Positions 44,341 through 54,355 of a DNA stretch of 54,355 nt are shown here, in pieces (position 1 is the first letter of the stretch; each line of letters begins with the position of its first letter). The notes under the pieces are model-generated. The model did not search any database. It saw nothing but the letters and a program-made list of their open reading frames with translations, and was not told the DNA's origin. The stretch is from assembly GCF_004359215.1 (NCBI RefSeq), contig NC_090618.1:3048383-3102737 (forward strand), given 5' to 3'. The position numbers and the translations under genes are program-made. This DNA comes from Bremia lactucae. Lineage: Eukaryota > Oomycota > Peronosporomycetes > Peronosporales > Peronosporaceae.

Positions 44341-45067
44341 GATCTATACGATTTCGAACAATACTTTTAAGGATTGTTGGTATGGATTTGTAAGGTAATT
44401 TCTCAACCTTAAAGAGCCTTACCTTTTTTTGATTTGCTCTTCTAATGTCGTCGAGTAATGTTGATGACGGAACACTACTGTTGCAATAGTGGCATTATGC
44501 TCACTGTTCATTTGCACAGCTGGCTCAAAATCGGGCCGGCGCGATAGGGCTTCAGCGACGACATTAAGTCGTCCTAATGTATACTCCACGGAGAAGTTAT
44601 AATCCGCAAAGAAAGATAATCATCTCGCCATTCTTTGCGAGAGGTGTGGAACGCATGGTCCCAACATGCAATGAGCTGTCTATCTCTTGTGAGATAGACC
44701 CTAAACTTAGCCAGTGCGAATTTCTTGGCAAGAAGTTCCTTGTAATGCACTGGATAGTTATGTTCAGCTGGTGAAATCTGACGCGATTGATCACAGACGA
44801 CGTGCTCTGCGCCGTCTGTGTTAAATTGCATTAACGCACAGCCGATTGCGAAATCGCTGGCGTCACAGACCACATGAAATGGTCAAATTGGTCCGCAATC
44901 CACAGGATAGGCGATTGCATCAAGCTTTGCTTCATACCCTTAAAGTAACGCTGACAATCAGCGTTCCATGACCACTTAATATGTTTCTTCAACAAAGAAA
45001 ATATATGTACTGTCATGTCGGCATAATTGCGTGAGTACTTGTGCAGGTACACCGTTAAGCGGGGCAA
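44341..45067 (-). pseudogene. Family C RT connection and RNase H, copy C3
   Basis: The frame at 44831-45067 has LHKYSRNYADMTVHIF. The frame at 44574-44873 opens with VCDASDFAIGCALMQFNTDG, the RNase H core with its Asp, and continues through YPVHYKELLAKKFALAKFRV and YLTRDRQLIACWDHAF. It supplies the RNase H end deleted from C2. Confidence 0.82.
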
Positions 45068-46150
45068 ATTTCGAAGTCCCTGTACAGCAACTGACGCTGG
45101 CCAATCGGTGACCGCCTCAATCTTTTCCGCGGATCCGGGCGTATACCATGTTTACCCACGATGCACTCAAGAAGTGGTATTTCGCTTGCAGCCAATATAC
45201 ACTTCTTGAGATTTGCATGCAATTTAAGCTCTCACATTAGTGTAAGAACCTTTCGAACGTGGGTACAATGTACTTCAACTACGACTTCCCGTTCATGGCT
45301 CTGCTATGAAGACGGCATTAAAATATCTCGGTGCAAAATCGCATACCAATCTCAACAGATTGTTACACATCTGCTAAATGTCCCGGGGGCATTACTAAGT
45401 TCCTGTGGCATTACTAAGTCCCTGTGACATTACTAAGTCCCTGTGGCATAACTAGCCACTCCCGTAGCATGTCGCGTGGGTTGCTTACTACTGTGAACGG
45501 GATATGCTGTTCACGTATAAGGATCATGATAGAATCCATCCATCAAATCCATTGACGAAAAGTTAGTACTTTTTGACATACCATCAATGACTACGTCTTT
45601 TCGAGGTATCGGCGTTTGAGCTGGTGCAGTCGCAGCGTTCAATTTATTGAATGCACGCACAGAAGCCGTTATCCTCCTGTTGCTTTACGCAAACAGAAGG
45701 TCGGATCTATGTGGGGAAGTTGATCTCCTCACATGGCCAGTTGCAATGCGATCGCCAAAGAATTTGTCGATCGCTATTACTTGTTCACGAGGCAATGGCC
45801 ATTGCTCCATGACACAGTATTTCGAACCTGGGTCAGGTCGAGTTTGTGTCGAGTTCCTTTTTCCTTAGGCAACTCGCACGGTACTAATTCAGGGAAGACA
45901 TTCTTAAATTCTATTAAATCCTTATATAGAGGGTTTTTTTATCTTCAAATACTCCCAGGATTGGGACGCAAAACGTTTAATCCCAATCTTCTCATTGAGG
46001 ACACTTTCGTCCATAGATGAGCTACTGAGAATCCGTTCGCTCTTAGGAAATACTACTGCCGACCAAATATCGGCCACGGAGATGTCATCTGTGACAAGTA
46101 CGCAGATCTGCTTGACTTTGTTACCTCGAAGTTCACGCAAAATCGTTTCA
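45068..46150 (-). pseudogene. Family C reverse transcriptase, copy C3
   Basis: The N-terminal part is at 45922-46140 (RGNKVKQICVLVTDDISVAD, SMDESVLNEKIGIKRF). Fingers and palm fall in broken frames from 45900 to 45300. A 19-bp unit is repeated three times at the LVMPQGLSNAPA motif (45393-45449), shifting the frame. Sequence is more diverged from C1 and C2 than they are from each other. Confidence 0.8.
45393..45449 (-). repeat. Three tandem copies of a 19-bp unit inside RT
   Basis: Units TACTAAGTTCCTGTGGCAT, TACTAAGTCCCTGTGACAT and TACTAAGTCCCTGTGGCAT lie at 45393-45411, 45412-45430 and 45431-45449. On the coding strand each unit encodes the MPQGLS core of the palm. The two extra units add 38 bp and break the frame. 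Confidence 0.95.
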
Positions 46151-46871
46151 ATTCTAGCGTTGGTAATTTTGTATCTCCGAAATTAAGTTCTGAAGCGCTA
46201 TTAGATCACGTGTATAAGCGCCTACACTTAATCCTTTGTTTATTTATACGTTTAATGTCTTTGTTTTCTCTTTGGAACTTATTTCCAAAGGTACCTGAGA
46301 ACCTTTGACAACAGATTTCGCGGACTTATCCCGCAGATTATTGGGGACTTATTCACTTCAGTTTTCTTTGGGGTGAATCTTTCCCAACTGCCTCTAGCTA
46401 TGGTTGCGCAACCACAGCGAGATCCTCAACGATCAACTCACCAGTCGATCTAGGACTTTCGCACTGTCGCTAATTCGCAGGCGTTGAATATTTTCTTGGT
46501 TTTGTTTTTCACGCAAGCATCCTCGTTTCGTACTACTCAACTTATTCGAGTGGACGAACTTCGACGCTGCATGTGTTTGTGCACAGCCGTCGGGATCTTA
46601 CTCCACAATATGTTAAGTTATTCACACTGAGGTCTTATGCAGTCATGCTAACGACCGACCCACAAGTGAGGCTATCGTACTTACTCGTAGGAAATCAACA
46701 CACTTGTGGACGCTCCAAGACGTTCATCAGTTGGCCATCTGATGACGAAGAGACGGGCATCGTCACGGCTTGATGCTGCCAATTTATACATGACTCGTGC
46801 ATTCTGAGCCATAGTTATCCAAGGATGACATCAATTTTGTCATCCAAATCTAGTACGATGAAATCATCATC
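46151..46871 (-). pseudogene. Family C protease-RT linker, copy C3
   Basis: Aligned by translation with C1 21700-21950 but strongly diverged. It has its own set of inverted repeats where C1 has different ones: CAAAGGT/ACCTTTG at 46286-46307, TTTGGAA/TTCCAAA at 46271-46289, GGATGACA/TGTCATCC near 46823-46845. Around 46203-46231 the loop of a hairpin shared with C1 appears inverted. Confidence 0.7.
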
Positions 46872-47351
46872 CTACTCTTTACCGTTTAACATGTATTGGA
46901 TACCAACTGCACGTTTCTGAATTGTTATAGATGCGCCTGTTGCTAGGCGCACTATCATCCTCGTAAGAGGGATATCGTGCTCAACGAATTTACGCCTGCG
47001 ATTTTCTAGCGATTGGCGTCGTATAAAGCTGTTCGACGTCCCACAATCGACTAGGAACTTCAGTGGCAATTTATTTGACACTTTTATTTTCGAGGTGATA
47101 AGGTTAATCTCATCCCATGGGGCAGTTACACGCAATGTTTGTGTGGGAGGAGCAACTTTTGTTAAAAAGGCCTGCAAATTCTTTAGACGTTGCTGGATTA
47201 GTAGGATGCTCCGACCCACTGACACCGACCGTTTTTGACGATCCGCCTCACCGTTCTGATTTCGCAATAGCGTAGGATCCGCTTCAAACACTGTTCTTAG
47301 CGACAGGTCGGTCTGTTCGCTCAATTTTGTTTTGCACTCGCCGTGAGGCAT
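46872..47351 (-). pseudogene. Family C aspartic protease, copy C3
   Basis: A 159-codon frame contains LPLKFLVDCGTSNSFIRRQS with the active-site Asp present, then IPLTRMIVRLATGASITIQK. Its upstream part matches the spacer between zinc knuckle and protease in C1 and C2. It is the most complete gene piece of C3. Confidence 0.85.
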
Positions 47352-48010
47352 ACACTCATAGGCGTAAGACCGTCTTTTGACAGCGAATTCATTTTTGTGA
47401 TTGTTTGTAACTTGAAAAGCAAGGTTTTTTGCTCTCTACATACGAGAAATCCATGGTTTTTTTGGACCTCTGATTCTTGTCGTGTCGGTAAACGATATGC
47501 ACTTGAGTGGACAAAAGCCTGTTTCAGCTGAAGTCCTCCTATTCCGCTAGAAAGATCGCTTGTAAGTCGACTCTAATTCTATCTAAAAGAGGTGGGTCTT
47601 AACAGATATGTCTGCAAGACCTTTAATAAACACAGTTACATGTGGTTGTTCATCAATTGGATGACTCACGATACAACTTCCTAGATATCGTGTATGTTGG
47701 GCATAAGCGTGAATGTCTCGCTTGCCCTGCTTCAAATCCAGGAGCTCGGCTCGAGCCCTGACTTCGGCACGTGGCGGCTCAAATGTTTGTCTGAGCCGGG
47801 TCTTAAAATCCTCAAAGACTAATGGGTCGTGAAGCTTGAGCCCCAAGCCCAAGATTTTGCACGTCCGGTTAAGTTGGACACGCCAAATTTCAATTTTGTC
47901 GCATCATCTTTGATGCGGCGAGCTTCAATGGCGTTGTCTTATTCCACGAACCATCCCAAAGGGGAGTTGCCTTCGGCTGCCTTAAACTTAGTACTGGTAA
48001 GTACTTGTCA
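47352..48010 (-). pseudogene. Family C gag, copy C3
   Basis: The frame at 47583-47852 is the gag core (GLGLKLHDPLVFEDFKTRLR, then EPPRAEVRARAELLDLKQGK). A shifted frame just upstream adds KFGVSNLTGRAKSWAWG. The knuckle region at 47352-47580 is degraded. Confidence 0.82.
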
Positions 48011-48129
48011 ACCTTACACTTTTTGCAGTGAAGGTTACGTGCCTCGAAACTTCACGAAAAACAAGGGTACAGAGGAAGGTTTCCGAGTAAAAAAGGGATT
48101 TAGCTACCAAAGGTGATTTATAGGATTAG

Positions 48130-48475
48130 AATTAAAGAGAAATAAACTGTATTAATAAATTGAGTTTCCTACGTAACGACCTTTTATTTACCACTGAAAT
48201 TAATATATTAATATCTAACTAAGTATGGCGCCTCTTTGCGCACCGCACAATTGTGTCTTATAACGCTCGGCGGGGTTTATTTATATCTAAATCAACCAAC
48301 CAATAGAGCTAGCTAATGTCTCATGCATCAATATTACCCAATTTGAAAATCTTGGAACTATTTAAGTCAAAATTAATAAAGATTTGAATTTAATAATATA
48401 GTTCCTATCGCAGGAAATAAAATTTATAATTTCTCTTATAGAGCTAATACTTATGCAACGGTACACCCCATCACA
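48130..48475 (-). mobile_element. Probable 5' LTR of copy C3
   Basis: On the minus strand this starts TGATGGGGTGTACCGTTGC, resembling the family C LTR start. It continues with the TTGGGTAATATTGATGCATG stretch shared with 36780 and 51180. The CGTTATAAGAC and GTGCGGTGCGCAA motifs match 51265-51295. Confidence 0.55.
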
Positions 48476-48996
48476 AGTTCTGTTACCGTCCTAGCAAAAA
48501 GTGCTCCGTTCCATGGACGCTCTTCGCACAGCAGGTATTGCGTTCTTTGCGCCATCAATTTGGTTTCTCCATTTTTTTAAAAATTAAAAATAGCAGCCAA
48601 TCAAATATGACCGAACATCTGTAAAACCTATTTGTATTGGCCACGATTTAAAACGAGAATTGAAACGACTCCCTATGTCACAATTTTGCAGCTTTGGAAG
48701 CCGCTGTGAACTAATATAGAGCAGTTTACCTCACAACGATTAGGGGACACGCTAGATTCACAATTGAACACAGGGTTTTGGTGTAAGAAAATTGAGTTCT
48801 GATGGACGGGACGAGATTTAGATGCGATAGGCGCCTAGATGTGCCGCACCACTATTTAAGCTCCTGTGCAATCGAAGAAATTTTTAGTATGAATTAACGT
48901 AGGTTTAACAACAATAGCGGTGTCTGACAAAAACGTCATGACCAATACAAGCATGAAGACAAAGTCAAGCTCGGCATATTCCCGAGTAAAGAATGA
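48476..48996. other. Intergenic, no gene seen
   Basis: This spacer lies between the C3 LTR and the 3' end of the PX gene. No coding signal or repeat match was found. Confidence 0.45.
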
Positions 48997-50259
48997 CTAG
49001 GCAACTCTCGCGAGCTCCCATGGCTGCCACAGATTGTCAGTGCTGCTCTTCTTGCTTAATTGCGAAGGCGATGCCATGGCCACGCCCGTGAGTTCAAGCT
49101 CTTCGTCCCCGGAATACACGCTACTGGTCGTGCTCTTCGCATCGAGCTCGCCATCCACGAGACCGTTAAGCCGTAGCTCATCAATGTGCAGACTACTATG
49201 ATTCGCCTCCTCCTTGCTCGCGCGTGGGGTCTCAATAAGTGAGCAATGCGCCGATAAGCGTGGTTCACTGCGGTGTTTCACGAGTTTCTGCTGGTTCGCA
49301 TTATCGTCTTCATGTTCCCGATGAGAGCGCTCTTTCTTCATCTCCAGCGATTCGTGCAAAGGTCTCGACGAGAATTTGCCACTCCGACTCTTTTGCTCCA
49401 TCGTTTGCTGTGACGGCTTCTTCACTTTTGTTTGCCTCTCTGGCAAGTAATCGTTAAACGCATCGTACGGATCCTCATCGTGCTGACGCCGCCGCGCTGT
49501 GGACGACTGAAGTTGATTCACGGGCTGGGAATGCTGGTGCGTTAACCTCGAGGACGATGGCTGTGCGGTTGCTTCCAGCATCTCACCCGAGTATGGCGCG
49601 GTACTAAGCGTACTTGCGCTACTGTGTGGGGTATACATGCTCTGAGTCAGATCCGGGTACGTCGACAAACTCGGCTTCATCCAGCTGCTTTTGCGCATAA
49701 AAGGCTTGCCCCTGGAGCTTGATAAATTTGGCTCGGCAAAGGCTTCTACCGCCATCGATTCCCGGATCGAGTCCATGTCGACGTCTGCCGAGAGCTCCCC
49801 GCCTTCTAGCACAAAGTTTCGCACGACTTCAAACGCGTACCCTCCACACGTAGGGCACTTGGGCGTCTTCGAAAACGCCCATGACGCGAGCAAATTGATG
49901 AAGGACCGCAAGGCCTTGACGCGGTAATTGACTACAGGTGGGGCCCTGGACGCAAAAAGGTGTTTCTTTGGAAATGCAAAGCGCTGGATCGAGTGCAAAT
50001 AATTGCGGCAACCTGGACACTTGTCAGGGGTCGACGAAAGAAACTTGACGAGCTGGTCGCGGAGTTCGAGAAACTCCGAATAGCGGTGACTCACTTCCCA
50101 CGTCTGGCCGCTTGATGTGAAGCGCCCTGCGATACGGTAGTACGTAACGCCGTGGTGCGTCGTGGCTGAGAGCAGCCACAATCGAAGGTCGCGGCCATTC
50201 GGGTCTCCTTGATTCAATAGCGACATGCTCACGCGCGTCAGCGGTAGACTCTCCCTCAT
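48997..50259 (-). CDS. PX-domain protein, 420 aa
   Basis: A single intact frame from ATG at 50259 to a stop at 48997. The N-terminal 150 residues form a phox-homology domain: YYRIAGRF strand, the signature RYSEF at residues 59-63 (its Arg binds the 3-phosphate of PtdIns3P), FPKK before the membrane loop, and VNYRVKALRSFINLL as the final helices. PX domains recruit proteins to endosomal membranes. Two CxxC pairs, CPGC at 81-84 and CPTC at 135-138, interrupt the domain and could bind zinc. Residues about 160-420 are low-complexity and Ser/Lys/Glu-rich, probably disordered. No BAR, RUN or kinase domain is seen. Codon use and integrity set it apart from the surrounding transposons. Confidence 0.88.
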   Translation of the reverse strand: MRESLPLTRVSMSLLNQGDPNGRDLRLWLLSATTHHGVTYYRIAGRFTSSGQTWEVSHRYSEFLELRDQLVKFLSSTPDKCPGCRNYLHSIQRFAFPKKHLFASRAPPVVNYRVKALRSFINLLASWAFSKTPKCPTCGGYAFEVVRNFVLEGGELSADVDMDSIRESMAVEAFAEPNLSSSRGKPFMRKSSWMKPSLSTYPDLTQSMYTPHSSASTLSTAPYSGEMLEATAQPSSSRLTHQHSQPVNQLQSSTARRRQHDEDPYDAFNDYLPERQTKVKKPSQQTMEQKSRSGKFSSRPLHESLEMKKERSHREHEDDNANQQKLVKHRSEPRLSAHCSLIETPRASKEEANHSSLHIDELRLNGLVDGELDAKSTTSSVYSGDEELELTGVAMASPSQLSKKSSTDNLWQPWELARVA

Positions 50260-51179
50260 TAGACGGCTCCGTTCGACTGACCGGTAGATTGACTTATGAA
50301 GAATGAAAGGTTCGGGTGACTTGTGTCATCGTCGGGTTGATTGATTTTGAAAAGAGTCGTAATTGCCTAGAAAAAGGCTTTCTTGCGGTGCTCTATTGCG
50401 GCTTTTTACAATCCCAAAACCGCCAATCCACGGGAAGTAGAAAAGGGTCGAGATTCAAAGGGTTCGTGCTTACTTGGAAACTCGCACCACAGAAATATTC
50501 TAAGCACTATCAGTAATTATCAGTTTCGAGAGATCAATTGTAAAATTCTCCCTTGGGCGTCACTATAATGTTGCGACGTTTTTACAGAGAAATCGTGTGA
50601 AAGCTGCTAGGGCCGGAGTAGAGTACCACACGTCACGTCTATCGCAGTGCGCTGTCGTTTGTTTGAAATCTGCGCAAAGCCATAACTTTTAGATAGGCAA
50701 ATATCGCATACTATTGGTGGATTTTGAGCAGATTCGCGCAAATCACCAAGACTTGGATAGGCAAGCTCATAAGGTGATAATCTTTTGAAGATGCCTCACT
50801 AAAATTTAAAATTCGATTTATTGGAATCCGAGGCTCACAAAACTTAAATTGCATTTTTTCTTCTGTTCACACGAACCAGCCATTTCGCATATTATTGGAT
50901 TTTGCAGAAATTGTATCAATGACGATCCATGATGTATAGGCTTAAAGCTTTTCGTATGCATAAAATGAGCGGCTAAAATTTGAGCCAGACGATCCGTTCT
51001 CGCTGCTGCTCGTGGGCAAAGTATGCGTAAAATTTTATAAACATCACCCACATATTGTTTGTAGGGGTGTTCAATACAAAAATATGATTTCCTACAAGAG
51101 TAAAATAAAATTATGTGCTATGAACGGAAATAAGCAAACAAGTACAAATCATTATTTTTATTAATTATTTGACTTGATG
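50260..51179. other. Intergenic, upstream of the PX gene
   Basis: This should contain the PX promoter. A 77-codon minus-strand frame at 50818-51051 is open but has no recognisable features. Two loosely similar stretches (ATCGCATACTATTGGTGGAT near 50704, TTCGCATATTATTGGATTTT near 50884) hint at an old duplication. Nothing else can be supported. Confidence 0.4.
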
Positions 51180-51959
51180 GTCCCAAAATCACCGAATTTG
51201 GTAATATTGATGCAATAAGACACTAGTTCTGTTGATTGGTTGATTTAAGATTAAATCAACCCTGCCAATCGTTATAAGATAAGATCGTGCGGTACGCAAG
51301 GAGGCGCGATACATAGTTTGTTATTAATATAAAAAGGTCAGTGGTAGATGGAAGATCTGTAGGCGAGCACGTCGTGATGCGGCCACGCTCTACTAAGAGA
51401 CACATCCTAGCACAGCGAGGAAGCGGTGTAACCTGTTTCTCTTGCGTGCAGTGAGGTTGTTGTGGTGGGCGCGTTAGCGACCTCACCCAACACACTAAGT
51501 ACTGTGATTAAGAGTCGTCACGGGAGCGGTAATCCGGTTCCTCGTGCGCACATATCAAGTAGATTGATTTATATTCAATCGTATTAAATATAAATACCTA
51601 TTTTTACCAATTATAATGTCATCTCTATAGATAAAACTTAATATTTACTGCGAGCGTATCTTTCTAGATACCTCGCGTAACGGATGACGCAAGCCGTCAT
51701 TTCTCCTAATGTAAATGCACCCTTGTGCATCAAATACACAAGGGTTGGTCACAAAAGTGCACCCACACCCGAGTGCTAGGTCTAATAACTATTATTTAGT
51801 AATTGACCATCCCCTAAAGTACACCAAGTGTACTTAACGGGGACTGTGTTCTTATATTACACCTAGAGAAGCTTTATGGTGTAACATTGGGGCATCTTTA
51901 GCCCGTTACACCACCACCCCCTTTAAGAACGAATTTTCATTTTTAGACTCGTCAAAGAA
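51180..51959 (+). mobile_element. Family D LTR and leader, copy D4
   Basis: It includes the stretch shared with 36780 and 48365, then GTGCGGTACGCAAGGAGGCG, the single unit of the LTR repeat duplicated in D3, and the leader hairpin around GGTGTAACATTGGGGC...GCCCGTTACACC near 51879-51911. It is followed directly by the gag region. Confidence 0.72.
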
Positions 51960-53495
51960 GAGAGAGGGAATGCAAGCACCTTTACGCACCGCTAGTTCAC
52001 TCAATTACTCTAGCGCACGTGATTCAATACACGGCGCCAAAGATGCCACCTAAAAGGGGCCGCGTTGGTGGGTCGTCTGCGAAGACGCCCACTCAACCTC
52101 AAACTAAGCGCACCCGCCGCGTTAATTCGCCGCCGCGTCAAATGCCTTAGTCAAAACGCCGATAGCTACTGCTGCTGTCGCGTTAACAGGGCTATAGGAT
52201 CCATCCCACTTTACAAGTGAGGATGTTGATCCGTCGCTCATTGTCGACTACAATGAGTCGACACCGTTGCCGTCACCACATAGCATGATGCGGACAACGA
52301 ACTCATGAGGAAGGATGATGGCGCATTATTGCCCATCCAAACTTCTCTCATGGCTCACAACATGGAGACAGCAACATTTTCGAATGCTGTCTCGTCGTCT
52401 GCGCTAGAAAGCGCAGCGACAGGTAATGAGAGCGCTGCCCATAAAGGCGCAGCCGCTTCTCCTTTGTGTATAACCACAACGCCTTATGCTCAGACCATAA
52501 TCCATAATGGTTCTGACAAGAGGATTCGGAGCCTAAAGCTCCGCCGACGACACGTGAACGTGCTCAGTCGGTGTCACAAGCCAGTCGTTTTGAACGTGGC
52601 TATGTGACGTATGGCATACCAAATATGCCTCCTCCATCTAATTGTGCTCGTTTCAACGGGCAAAGAACGTCGCTCCTAGAACGCGCTCTTTTACACGCAC
52701 ATGATTATTATGGCGTCCTTAAATCATAGAGAGCTCAGGGAAAATCGCTTGGGCATATTTTCCCGATCCCGATCGTGTTGCGTTCAATTGAAACGCCCGA
52801 CCAATACGAGGCGGAATTCTCGCGCCGCATCCATCCGCATTCCGATGCGATGAAACAGCGGTCGCAGCGAATTAGTTTCGCCCGCTTGCGTGCGAAAGAA
52901 ATCATGGGTGGTACTGTATTTCCTGTTACTTCTCACAACGTTACTTCTGCTTGTCCATTTGAGACTAGCGAAGAGGCCTCAGCTGGTGCTCCTTTTCATA
53001 GGCAACCACCAAGCCCGGCACATCAATACGTAGTGTATCGATCGGTTCCCAAGAGTCAAAGCTCTTCGGGTAATCTTTCCATTGGACGATGATCTAATAC
53101 CTTTGCCTCACGGAGCGGTGAGCAAGCAACCTTCCAACAAGGAAGCGTTGATTCCCACCCGCATCCATCAGTGCAGGTGGCGCCCGAAAGGAGTGGCGAT
53201 CTCGCCCAACTACTCGCGGCTGCCTTACCTTCGTGCGTTGAGTAACATGAGTTTAGCGCTGCTGAACGACGTATTGCGGATCTCGAGAGTCAAGTCTTGC
53301 GACTGACCTCGGATCTCGTTGATGTCCGAGCGAAGGCTCGTCAGGGTTATGAATACCTGAAGACTCACATTGAACTCTTTGAACCGATAATGCTGAGGGA
53401 TCCGCGTTACTCGCGTGATGTCCCTTGCTCTCCAAGTCTTGTTCGTGGAGGGATGAGTCGGTCCGATAGCTTTTCGCCTTCACCGTTCCCCTCAC
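51960..53495 (+). pseudogene. Family D gag, copy D4
   Basis: Frames in order: KRGRVGGSSAKTPT near 52050; 52305-52607 (MRKDDGALLPIQTSLMAHNM, SALESAATGNESAAHKGAAA); 52775-53092 (ETPDQYEAEFSRRIHPHSDA, RISFARLRAKEIMGGTV); 53297 onward (LTSDLVDVRAKARQGYEYLK coiled coil, ending SFSPSP). It is the fullest gag of the family, but it is split by frameshifts and lacks an obvious zinc knuckle. It ends at about 53495 against antisense pol. Confidence 0.82.
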
Positions 53496-54355
53496 CCGAA
53501 CGACGCTCGACTCACAGTCGGCGTCACCATCGGTCGCCTTAGACGGTTGGGGATATGTGACCTCATTTAAGTCTACATACCGTTTCAATCGATCCACGTA
53601 AAATACGGGGTGCGTCTCCATATACGGGGGAAGTGTGAGCCTATAATTTAGGTCTCCAACCTCTTCGACCACCGTAAAGGGCCCAATGAAACGCGGCAAC
53701 AAATTCGTGGTACCTCCAGGTAGTACAGAAATCGCATCCTTAGGTAGTGTAGCAGTACTTAAAAGTACTTTTACACCCACTTTAAAGCATTCATTATTTT
53801 TGCGACTATTTCGGTCCGCATATCCTTTTTACTTGTCCTGTGCGCTTGCCATTGCACTACGGACTTTACGTGTGATGGCTCATCGCTCATCCTCAACGCG
53901 TTGAGCCTCGCTCACGCTTTTAGCATCAAACTCGCCTATGATACCGCCGAGAGGCCGGTCATAAGGTGTAGTGTTATTGATCACTGCTAAACTGGCAGTG
54001 TCACTAGGGCAAGTTTCAGTCGTTGAGATGATACCCTCATGGGTCATCGTCATATTGACGAAACTATGACCCTCTTTCGCACCGAGCATAGTGAGGGGCC
54101 CTCCCCTCTAAGACTCGGGCTGCGCACAAACGAGACTGGCGTCCGAGGATGGCGCAGTCCGTTAATATAAAACGGTGTCTCACCCGTACTGGCGTGGACA
54201 CTGTTATTTATAGCGAACTCCACAAAGGGCAATTGCTTGCTCCACTCTTTGGGAGTTGCTATAGTGCGTAAGACATCCGCCACGACCCGATTGGCACGTT
54301 CTGTTTGGCCATCGGTCTGGGGATGATCTGCGGTCGACATGTGGAGCTTGCTACC
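53496..54355 (-). pseudogene. Family D integrase core end and C-terminus, copy D4 (enters from the right edge)
   Basis: Minus-strand frames: 54050-54340 (STADHPQTDGQTERANRVVA, catalytic Glu region; VEFAINNSVHASTGETPFYI), 53880-54089 (YDRPLGGIIGEFDAKSVSEA), then the GPF module up to about 53500 (RFIGPFTVVEEVGDLNYRLT, THPVFYVDRLKRYV). It matches D1 closely. The rest of pol lies beyond the window. Confidence 0.85.

Noticed and set aside
45393..45449. A CRISPR-like repeat array
   Set aside because: Three 19-bp units are directly adjacent without spacers and lie within RT codons. This is replication slippage.
53297..53542. A gag C-terminal tail with an SPERRSTHSRR extension
   Set aside because: The bases after SFSPSP are the antisense of the pol C-terminus, so the extension is a junction artefact and not native gag.

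Overview
The window looks like a transposon-rich stretch of an oomycete (Peronosporales) nuclear genome, quite possibly a downy mildew. Three things point there: intronless genes with an oomycete flavour, a small secreted protein with a degenerate RxLR followed by EER and preceded by an oomycete-type initiator, and several decayed Ty3/Gypsy families. Nothing bacterial is present. I recognise no rRNA gene, free-standing tRNA gene or CRISPR array.

Host genes form small islands. Positions 504-1604 (-) encode an unrecognised coiled-coil protein. Positions 3497-4525 (-) hold a dead epoxide-hydrolase gene. Positions 4664-5594 (-) encode a TMEM41-type VTT-domain membrane protein split by a one-base frameshift in a homopolymer. 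Positions 36027-36452 (+) encode an RxLR/EER-like candidate effector. Positions 48997-50259 (-) encode a PX-domain phosphoinositide-binding protein.

Almost everything else is LTR retrotransposon debris, which I sort into three families by shared sequence. Family A: 5.7-9.1 kb (+) and 26.2-31.9 kb (-). Family C, chromodomain-bearing chromoviruses: C1 19.3-26.2 kb (+), C2 36.9-42.5 kb (+), C3 43.6-48.5 kb (-), plus an LTR end at 1-91. Family D: D1 10.1-12.36 kb (+), D2 12.36-18.4 kb (-), D3 31.95-34.3 kb, D4 51.2-54.36 kb. All copies are broken by stops, frameshifts, deletions or rearrangement. Two tRNA-derived SINE families are also present. One full copy of each has a perfect target-site duplication, and one of these empty sites can be read from the other family A copy.

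The most unusual signal is structural. The coding sequence of family C, and to a lesser degree D, is packed with short perfect inverted repeats (stems of 7-12 bp, loops of 3-7 nt) about every 40-80 bp. Between diverged copies some stems show compensatory changes and G.U-compatible changes, and one hairpin loop appears inverted. Three of the four family D regions also place gag and pol tail-to-tail on opposite strands. Two pairs of otherwise diverged copies share long, exactly identical blocks (1,005 and 1,323 bp), suggesting recent gene conversion, recent duplication or an assembly artefact.
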